Made by a program: the position numbers and the translations under genes | Origin: an uncultured Clostridium sp. | GTDB lineage: Bacteria; Bacillota_A; Clostridia; TANB77; CAG-508 | Assembly (NCBI GenBank): GCA_946491915.1 | Contig: CAMLYR010000045.1 | Coordinates: forward strand, 1 to 10,864 | DNA: 10,864 bases | Reading direction: 5' to 3' | The notes under the pieces: generated by a model | What the model saw: only the letters and a program-made list of their open reading frames with translations | What the model was told of the DNA's origin: nothing | The model's database searches: none | In this document: piece after piece, positions 7,116 to 10,864 of the stretch | Layout of the letters: each line of letters begins with the position of its first letter | How positions within the stretch are numbered: the stretch's first letter is position 1

Positions 7116-7202
7116 ATATTAAGAAGTGCAATAAAGAATTTTTAGAATGAACAAAAAATATTATGCATAAGGGAGATTTTAGATATCTAATTCAATGAAT
7201 AA

Positions 7203-7334
7203 AAAAGCTGTCAAATTTGCAAAATACAAGGCGAAGTAAAATTTTATATAAATGCAGGAACAGATACATATAAATTTGCTTCACTATTTCAAGAAAGATG
7301 CGAGAATTTAGGTCTTAATTATTATTTTAAAGTA
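7203..7334 (+). other. Open, coding-like sequence upstream of the annotated start of the next gene
   Basis: The frame of the 7335-8018 gene stays open for 44 codons back to a TAA at 7200-7202, and reads like true protein (for example EVKFYINAGTDTYKFASLF and NLGLNYYFKV). It contains no ATG, GTG or TTG in frame before 7335. The likeliest reading is the remains of the N-terminal part of the gene, whose original start has been lost by deletion or frameshift. A small ATG-initiated frame at 7195-7239 in another frame has no ribosome site. I see nothing else in 7116-7202. Confidence 0.55.
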
Positions 7335-8018
7335 GTGCATGCCTATAAAAAAGATGAATACAAAAGAAATGATAAAATGTGTATATTTACTGAAAAGAAA
7401 GATACTGAAAAATTTTTAGAAGTGATACAACAAGTGAAAGAAGAAAATCCAGATATTATATTTAAAAGTCCTCCACTACTAACAGGAAAAATAGAAGGCA
7501 ACATTGGGGTTGGAATGGACAATATATCAACAGAAGGAAAATCATATAATCAAGAAATGTCTACAATATGTTTTGAAACAATTAAAGAATTTTTTAAAGA
7601 TATGCCAAGAGACCAAATACCAGAATTTATAAAAGCAAATCCACAAGCAATAGAACAACTACAATCAGAAATGATAACAAAAGTTCAGAACACAGCTTTA
7701 TCTGAGTTCTTTCAAAAGAAAAAGGCAAAAGGACAAGGAGAACAAACAACAGATTTAGAAGATTTATCAGCAGAAAGAATAGAAAAATCAACAACAGAAG
7801 GTGTAGAAGAATTATCAATACAAAAACTGGAAGAATTATTAAGAATCACACAAGAGCAAAACAAAAGCAAAAAAAGTGAATTAGAACAGTTATTAAAAAA
7901 ACAAATGCTCATAGAAAAAATAAAGCAAGCACAAGAAGAAGGAACGCAGCTAGATAGACAGATTGCAGAAGCTAGAGAGAAATTAGCACAAAAAGAAGGA
8001 GAGGAATATCATGAGTGA
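7335..8018 (+). CDS. Protein of unknown function, apparently 5'-truncated, with long helical C-terminus
   Basis: I cannot name this family with confidence. The N-terminal globular part, including the open sequence upstream, has the pattern of clostridial hypothetical proteins with short alternating strands and helices: NYYFKV, YKRNDKMCIFT (residues 9-19), a helix ending EENPDI (36-41), then SPPLLTGKIEGNIG (45-58) and a KSYNQE motif (69-74). This recalls proteins loosely annotated as HopA1-like; that link is weak inference. From about residue 110 the chain is Gln/Glu/Lys-rich and predicted helical or coiled coil, to residue 222. The GTG start at 7335 has no ribosome binding site, so the gene is probably damaged at its 5' end and might be translated from elsewhere or not at all. 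It overlaps the next gene by 8 nt (ATGAGTGA), implying the two were coupled. Confidence 0.6.
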   Translation: MHAYKKDEYKRNDKMCIFTEKKDTEKFLEVIQQVKEENPDIIFKSPPLLTGKIEGNIGVGMDNISTEGKSYNQEMSTICFETIKEFFKDMPRDQIPEFIKANPQAIEQLQSEMITKVQNTALSEFFQKKKAKGQGEQTTDLEDLSAERIEKSTTEGVEELSIQKLEELLRITQEQNKSKKSELEQLLKKQMLIEKIKQAQEEGTQLDRQIAEAREKLAQKEGEEYHE

Positions 8019-8388
8019 TTATTTACCTCAAAAATATAAAAATAATATTTTTCAAAAAATCATTCAAAAAATAAAGGCTGTATTTTTTTATAAAGAACAA
8101 AATATAACACAAACAATGGATAAAATAGAAAAAAATACAGAACAAACAATAAATATAATAGAAACAAAACAGAATACAAAAGACAGCGTGTCTGATTTTG
8201 CAGAACAAATCAAAGTAGAAAATGAAAATAAGCATATTGATTATGAAAAAAAGAAATTTATGCAAAGCTTAACGGAAAATCCTGAATTATTAAAAAAATT
8301 TTCTAATGATAGATTAGAAAAAATATTACAATATTATCTTGAAGAAAATGAGCAAAAAAGAGAAATACTTAAAAGAATGAGCACATAG
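8011..8388 (+). CDS. Small charged protein of unknown function, partner of the upstream gene
   Basis: A 125-residue protein, not recognised with a function. It has a basic N-terminus (LPQKYKNNIFQKIIQKIKAVFF, residues 5-26, given in two parts: LPQKYKNN and IFQKIIQKIKAVFF) that could be an amphipathic, membrane-touching helix, a Thr/Asn/Lys-rich middle (30-65), and a C-terminal helical block with FMQSLTENPELLKKFSNDRL (88-107) and EKILQYYLEE, which looks like the most constrained part. No signal peptide or clear transmembrane segment. AAGGAG (7996-8001) precedes ATG 8011 by 9 nt. The 8-nt overlap with the upstream gene indicates coupled translation. No clear terminator follows. Confidence 0.7.
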   Translation: MSDYLPQKYKNNIFQKIIQKIKAVFFYKEQNITQTMDKIEKNTEQTINIIETKQNTKDSVSDFAEQIKVENENKHIDYEKKKFMQSLTENPELLKKFSNDRLEKILQYYLEENEQKREILKRMST

Positions 8389-8651
8389 TTTTTATAGAAT
8401 CCGTTTTGAATCTTTTGAAAATGAATACAATTGTAATATGTATATCTCCAAAATTAAATGTCGGTGATACTCAAAATTATAAATGGGTATTACCGATATT
8501 ATTGTCTTAGACAACAAGGTTTTGGACTACCAGACTGCAAGGTTTGATTGCTATGTCGGATCAGATTCTTATTTCTGACAGAATAAAGAAAAACACAGAA
8601 AAAGCAAGAACAAATTTTCGCAAACGTATTGAAAAATTGTTAGAATTATGA
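8389..8651 (+). pseudogene. Remnant of an unknown coding sequence, broken by stops and a frame change
   Basis: Stretches here read like protein in two frames: FYRIRFESFENEYNCNMYIS from about 8390, then, after a shift, GDTQNYKWVLPILL (from 8463), a TAG (8508-8510), and finally SDRIKKNTEKARTNFRKRI followed by EKLLEL to TGA 8649-8651. A second fragment at the window's end (10808-10864) reads GDTQDYKQVFTNIISDRI without the intervening 70 nt, so copy 1 probably carries an in-frame insertion (about 8505-8573) with the direct repeat CAAGGTTT inside it (8515 and 8538). No start or ribosome site is evident. I do not recognise the family. Confidence 0.35.
8457..8500. repeat. Hairpin element, copy 1 (17-bp stem)
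   Basis: Bases 8457-8473 pair with 8484-8500 along 17 positions, three of them G-U, around a 10-nt AT loop (8474-8483). A related hairpin sits at 10805-10847. Copy 1 has a C-G pair (8462/8495) where copy 2 has U-A (10809/10843), and G-U (8460/8497) where copy 2 has A-U. There is no T-run after it, so it is not a standard terminator. It overlaps the coding remnant. Confidence 0.55.
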
Positions 8652-8657
8652 TATAAA
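8629..8657 (+). promoter_or_regulatory. Promoter of the dinD-like gene
   Basis: TTGAAA (8629-8634), 17 nt, TATAAA (8652-8657) give a start near 8664 and a leader of about 60 nt. The -10 region lies within an 18-bp sequence (8640-8657, TTAGAATTATGATATAAA) that recurs exactly at 10448-10465 upstream of the broken antirepressor-like gene. Confidence 0.65.
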
Positions 8658-8724
8658 TATAAGAAATAAAAGAAAGGATCAACTGTTCGAAATTTCCAGA
8701 TAATTGAAAAAGGAGATGATATAT

Positions 8725-9573
8725 ATGACAAATAATCTAGTAAATAAAACAGAGAAAGACTTTGAAAGTATTAAACATGTAGATGAGAATGGAGTGGAAT
8801 TTTGGTATGCCAGAGAACTAATGACAATGTTGGAATATAGCAAATGGGGAAATTTTAAGAATGTAATAAATAAAGCAAAAGAAGCTTGTAAAGGTAGTGA
8901 TATTGCAGAAGAGGAACACTTTGCCGATGTCGGGAAGGTGTTAAAAGTCGGAAATAATGCGGAAATGGAAGTGGATGACGTAAAACTTACAAGATATGCA
9001 TGCTATTTAATTGCACAAAATGGAGACAGTAGAAAAAAAGCAATAGCATTAGCACAAACTTATTTTGCAGTACAAACTAGAAAACAAGAAATAACAAGAC
9101 AAGAATATGAACAATTAAGTGAAGACGAGAAAAGATTATATACTAGAAGAAATGTGAAAGATAAAAATAAATATCTATTTAATACAGCAAAATTAGCTGG
9201 TGTTAAAAATTACGGAAAATTTAATAATTATGGATATAGAGGACTATATAATGGAGAAACAGCGAAAGATATTGCAAATAGAAAAGGAATATCAGAAAAA
9301 GAAGATATATTAGACTATATGAGCAGTACAGAATTAGCAGCTAATCTATTTAGAATTACACAAACAGATGAGGTTTTAAAAAACAAGAATATACATAACG
9401 AAGATGATGCTTGTATAACACATCATAATGTAGGACAGGCTGTTAGGCAAACTATAAAAAGAATTGGTGGCACAATGCCAGAGGATTTACCAACACCAAG
9501 TAAGAGTGCAAAACAAATTGAACAAGAAAAACAAAATGAATTAAAAGAAAGTGATAAAAAGAAGCTAGAATAA
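8725..9573 (+). CDS. dinD: DinD-like DNA-damage-inducible protein (BRO-N/antirepressor-like)
   Basis: Homologous over its whole length to E. coli DinD (about 274 residues), a LexA-regulated protein reported to act on RecA filaments; role in Firmicutes is not established. Shared blocks, in 282-residue numbering: FWYARELMTMLEYSKWGNF (24-42), a KAKEACKGS segment (49-57), LTRYACYLIAQNGD (89-102), QTYFAVQTRKQE (112-123), EDEKRL (134-139), GYRGLYNG (173-180), MSSTELAANLFRITQTDEVL (205-224), and GGTMPEDLPTPSKSAKQIE (251-269). The N-terminal part is a BRO-N-type domain as in phage antirepressors. AGGAG (8711-8715) lies 9 nt before ATG 8725; the upstream TTG 8704 precedes the ribosome site and is rejected. 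The gene stands alone under its own promoter, among gene fragments, suggesting horizontal acquisition. A weak LexA-box-like sequence lies at 8676-8689. Confidence 0.9.
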   Translation: MTNNLVNKTEKDFESIKHVDENGVEFWYARELMTMLEYSKWGNFKNVINKAKEACKGSDIAEEEHFADVGKVLKVGNNAEMEVDDVKLTRYACYLIAQNGDSRKKAIALAQTYFAVQTRKQEITRQEYEQLSEDEKRLYTRRNVKDKNKYLFNTAKLAGVKNYGKFNNYGYRGLYNGETAKDIANRKGISEKEDILDYMSSTELAANLFRITQTDEVLKNKNIHNEDDACITHHNVGQAVRQTIKRIGGTMPEDLPTPSKSAKQIEQEKQNELKESDKKKLE

Positions 9574-9605
9574 ATTATCGCATAAAAATTAGATGGTTAG
9601 CATTT

Positions 9606-9641
9606 CTAACAATCTCGTAAGAATTTGTTAGCAGTTGTTTT
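9606..9641 (+). terminator. Possible weak terminator after the dinD-like gene
   Basis: CTAACAA (9606-9612) pairs with TTGTTAG (9625-9631), followed by CAGTTGTTTT. The left arm can instead pair with GTTAG at 9596-9600, so two exclusive hairpins exist. The stem is short and A-U rich and the T-run is interrupted, so the call is tentative. Confidence 0.35.
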
Positions 9642-9691
9642 AGGTGGAAAATATTAAATTGCAGAAATTTATAAGACAACAAGACAGAAGA

Positions 9692-9720
9692 TTGAATAGC
9701 ATATTAATAATATATATCAT
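9692..9720 (+). promoter_or_regulatory. Likely promoter of the HAD subfamily IA gene
   Basis: TTGAAT (9692-9697), a 17-nt spacer and TATCAT (9715-9720) predict a start near 9727. AGGGAG (9733-9738) then precedes ATG 9747 by 8 nt, so the leader would be very short. Confidence 0.45.
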
Positions 9721-9746
9721 AAAGTAATTTATAGGGAGATGATTAT

Positions 9747-10451
9747 ATGATAAAATCAATATTATTTGATTCAGGTAGAGTATTAAATAGACCTTTAACA
9801 GGTCATTGGTTTATATCTCCGAACTTTTTTAAATATGTTAATAGAGAAAAATTTTTATCAATAGACAAAAAAAGGATTAAGAATGCTTTTTCAAATGCAC
9901 AAAAATATTTATTTAATGAAAAACTAATAAAAAATAGAGAAGAAGAGCTAATGCACTTTTCCAATTTTTATAAATTATTTTCAGAAAATTTGCCAGAATT
10001 ACAAATAAAAAATATAGAAGATTTAGCTAAGGATATGGTATATAATACAAGTAAATATGTTTTTTATGAAGATGTTAAAGAAGTAATACCTAGACTAAAA
10101 AATAAATATAAAATGGCAGTGGTATCTGATGCATGGCCATCGTTAGAGAATGTATTTATTGATGCAGATATGAAAAAATATTTTGAAATAATAGTAATAT
10201 CTACACAAATTGGAACATTAAAGCCAGATTCTAGAATGTATGAAACAGCAATTGAAAGTCTAAAAGTTAAGAATTCAGAAGCAATATTTATAGATGATAA
10301 TATAAATAACTGCTTAAGCGCGGAAAGATTAGGAATTAAATCTATTTTAATGAGTAGAGAAAATTTTAATGAAAATACAGAAATAAATAAAACAATACTA
10401 GTGGTAAAAGATTTGTACGAGTTAGAACAAGTGTTGCAAAGTGTAAGTTAG
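9747..10451 (+). CDS. HAD-superfamily hydrolase, subfamily IA
   Basis: A cytosolic phosphatase-type HAD protein of 234 residues. Motif I is FDSGRVL (7-13), with nucleophile Asp8; the second position of the usual DxD is Gly10, as in the YihX-like 'FDxGxV' members, so the acid/base role of a second Asp is absent from its normal place. Motif II is VVSDAW (125-130; Ser127), motif III is GTLKPD (156-161; Lys159), and motif IV is FIDDNINN (181-188) with Asp183 and Asp184 as metal ligands, then AERLGIKSI (192-200). A helical cap lies between motifs I and II (about 20-105). The substrate is unknown. It has its own promoter. Its stop (TAG 10449-10451) lies inside the 18-bp repeat that forms the next promoter, so it was probably inserted into, or joined to, a pre-existing module. 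Low-GC composition matches the surroundings. Confidence 0.88.
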   Translation: MIKSILFDSGRVLNRPLTGHWFISPNFFKYVNREKFLSIDKKRIKNAFSNAQKYLFNEKLIKNREEELMHFSNFYKLFSENLPELQIKNIEDLAKDMVYNTSKYVFYEDVKEVIPRLKNKYKMAVVSDAWPSLENVFIDADMKKYFEIIVISTQIGTLKPDSRMYETAIESLKVKNSEAIFIDDNINNCLSAERLGIKSILMSRENFNENTEINKTILVVKDLYELEQVLQSVS

Positions 10452-10465
10452 AATTATGATATAAA
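10448..10465 (+). promoter_or_regulatory. Second copy of the 18-bp promoter repeat
   Basis: TTAGAATTATGATATAAA matches 8640-8657 exactly and overlaps the stop of the HAD gene. It offers TATGAT (10455-10460) or TATAAA (10460-10465) as -10; the nearest -35-like TTGCAA (10434-10439) gives 15 or 20 nt spacing, so this copy looks weaker than the first. Confidence 0.4.
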
Positions 10466-10483
10466 GATATACAAAAAAAGGAA

Positions 10484-10513
10484 TTTAAATGTCCAAAAAA
10501 GCGGACATTTGAA
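10484..10513. promoter_or_regulatory. Inverted repeat in the leader of the broken antirepressor-like gene
   Basis: AAATGTCC (10487-10494) and GGACATTT (10503-10510) are perfect inverted repeats around an 8-nt loop, with three more pairs outward, one of them G-U. It lies about 20 nt before the start codon and after the predicted -10, so it could be an operator or a leader hairpin. There is no T-run. Confidence 0.45.
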
Positions 10514-10528
10514 AGAAAAGAGGTAGCA

Positions 10529-10689
10529 ATGGGACAAGATAATGAATAAAAAATATTTGAGGATAAAAAATTAGAGCAAAATGGGATGATGAACAAGAAG
10601 AATGGTATTTTTCTGTTGTAAATGTGATAGCAGTATTAACAGATAATGATTATCAAAAATCAAGCAACTATTATATGATTCAGAAATAG
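10529..10689 (+). pseudogene. Broken BRO-N/phage-antirepressor-like gene fragment
   Basis: From ATG 10529 (AGAGG at 10519-10523) the reading is MGQDNE, TAA (10547-10549), KIFEDKK; then a one-base shift near 10570 opens the frame IRAKWDDEQEEWYFSVVNVI and AVLTDNDYQKSSNYY, ending in TAG at 10687-10689. Rejoined, this is the classic N-terminus of clostridial BRO-N family proteins (pattern KIFEDKK-IR-WDDEQE-WYFSVVDVV-VLT). It carries a nonsense codon, a frameshift and loss of everything after the first ~55 residues, so it is not functional as a whole. Confidence 0.75.
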
Positions 10690-10732
10690 CAATAAATTCT
10701 TGCAAGTTGAACGCATAAGAAATGCTTATTAG

Positions 10733-10782
10733 TTCTAAAAGTTTTAAGCTTTCAATAAATAGCTTGAAATTTTAGAATTTTT
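10733..10782 (+). terminator. Strong rho-independent terminator
   Basis: TTCTAAAA-G-TTTTAAGCT (10733-10750) pairs with AGCTTGAAATTTTAGAA (10761-10777): 17 pairs including one G-U, one bulged G, a 10-nt loop, then TTTTT (10778-10782). It faces the plus strand, ending transcripts from the broken antirepressor-like gene. Confidence 0.7.
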
Positions 10783-10787
10783 CACAT

Positions 10788-10864
10788 ATACGAACACCTT
10801 TTATGTATTGGTGATACTCAAGATTATAAACAGGTATTTACCAATATTATCTCTGATAGAATAA
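10788..10864 (+). pseudogene. Second copy of the unknown coding remnant, with hairpin copy 2, cut by the window end
   Basis: From 10808 the sequence reads IGDTQDYKQVFTNIISDRI in one open frame to the last base, matching the remnant at 8463-8585 but without its ~70-nt insert. Upstream similarity (TATATACGAACACC-TTTTATGT against 8440-8460) is weak but present. The same bases form a hairpin, about 10805-10812 with 10840-10847 and ATAC/GTAT inside, with one extra U bulge. The rest of the gene, if any, lies beyond the window. Confidence 0.45.

Noticed and set aside
8426..8435. TACAATTGTA palindrome as an operator
   Set aside because: Ten A+T-rich bases with no neighbouring promoter; likely by chance.
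8553..8651. A 32-residue small protein gene (ATG 8553)
   Set aside because: No ribosome site, and the sequence fits the C-terminal end of a larger broken reading frame.
8704..8724. TTG 8704 as start of the dinD-like gene
   Set aside because: It precedes AGGAG, and homology to DinD begins after ATG 8725.

Overview
The window is low-GC, bacterial DNA (A+T-rich throughout, strongly A-ended codons, AGGAGG-type ribosome binding sites, rho-independent hairpins). TGA acts as a normal stop and the gene families are typical of Firmicutes, so a clostridial (Clostridia, probably gut-associated) chromosome is the best guess. No rRNA, tRNA or CRISPR array is visible.

Layout. (a) 1-1056: a repeat-rich leader, then an Rpn/PDDEXK-type 'putative transposase' gene (230-865), then a bidirectional terminator and a 36-bp tandem duplication over the 3' end of the next gene. 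(b) 1057-3624, minus strand: a high-molecular-weight class B penicillin-binding protein (PBP2/SpoVD type) with two PASTA domains and an unusually long Lys/Asn-rich cytoplasmic tail. (c) 3625-4082: the divergent intergenic region, with a promoter on each side and a 195-bp foldback (MITE-like) element between them. (d) 4083-7115, plus strand: ksgA followed by a compact run of small enzyme genes (Nudix hydrolase, Cof-type HAD phosphatase, cytidine-deaminase-like protein, nucleoside-2-deoxyribosyltransferase-like protein). They overlap by 8 nt or are separated by 2 nt, and look like one transcription unit for nucleotide or metabolite house-cleaning behind the rRNA methyltransferase. (e) 7116-8388: a pair of genes of unknown function overlapping by 8 nt; the first has apparently lost its 5' end. 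(f) 8389-10864: a patchwork of decayed and mobile-looking material: remnants of an unknown coding sequence in two copies, an intact dinD-like gene, a HAD subfamily IA hydrolase, and a broken BRO-N/antirepressor-like gene.

The ksgA cluster reads as ordinary chromosome. Regions (a) and (e-f) read as accessory DNA, with repeated promoters, repeated hairpins and gene fragments. The points most worth a second look are the deaminase-like protein lacking one zinc cysteine by a single-base difference, the foldback element, the two-gene unit of unknown function, and the duplicated remnant/hairpin and promoter modules that bracket the dinD/HAD segment. I did not find a clear-cut complete new system.
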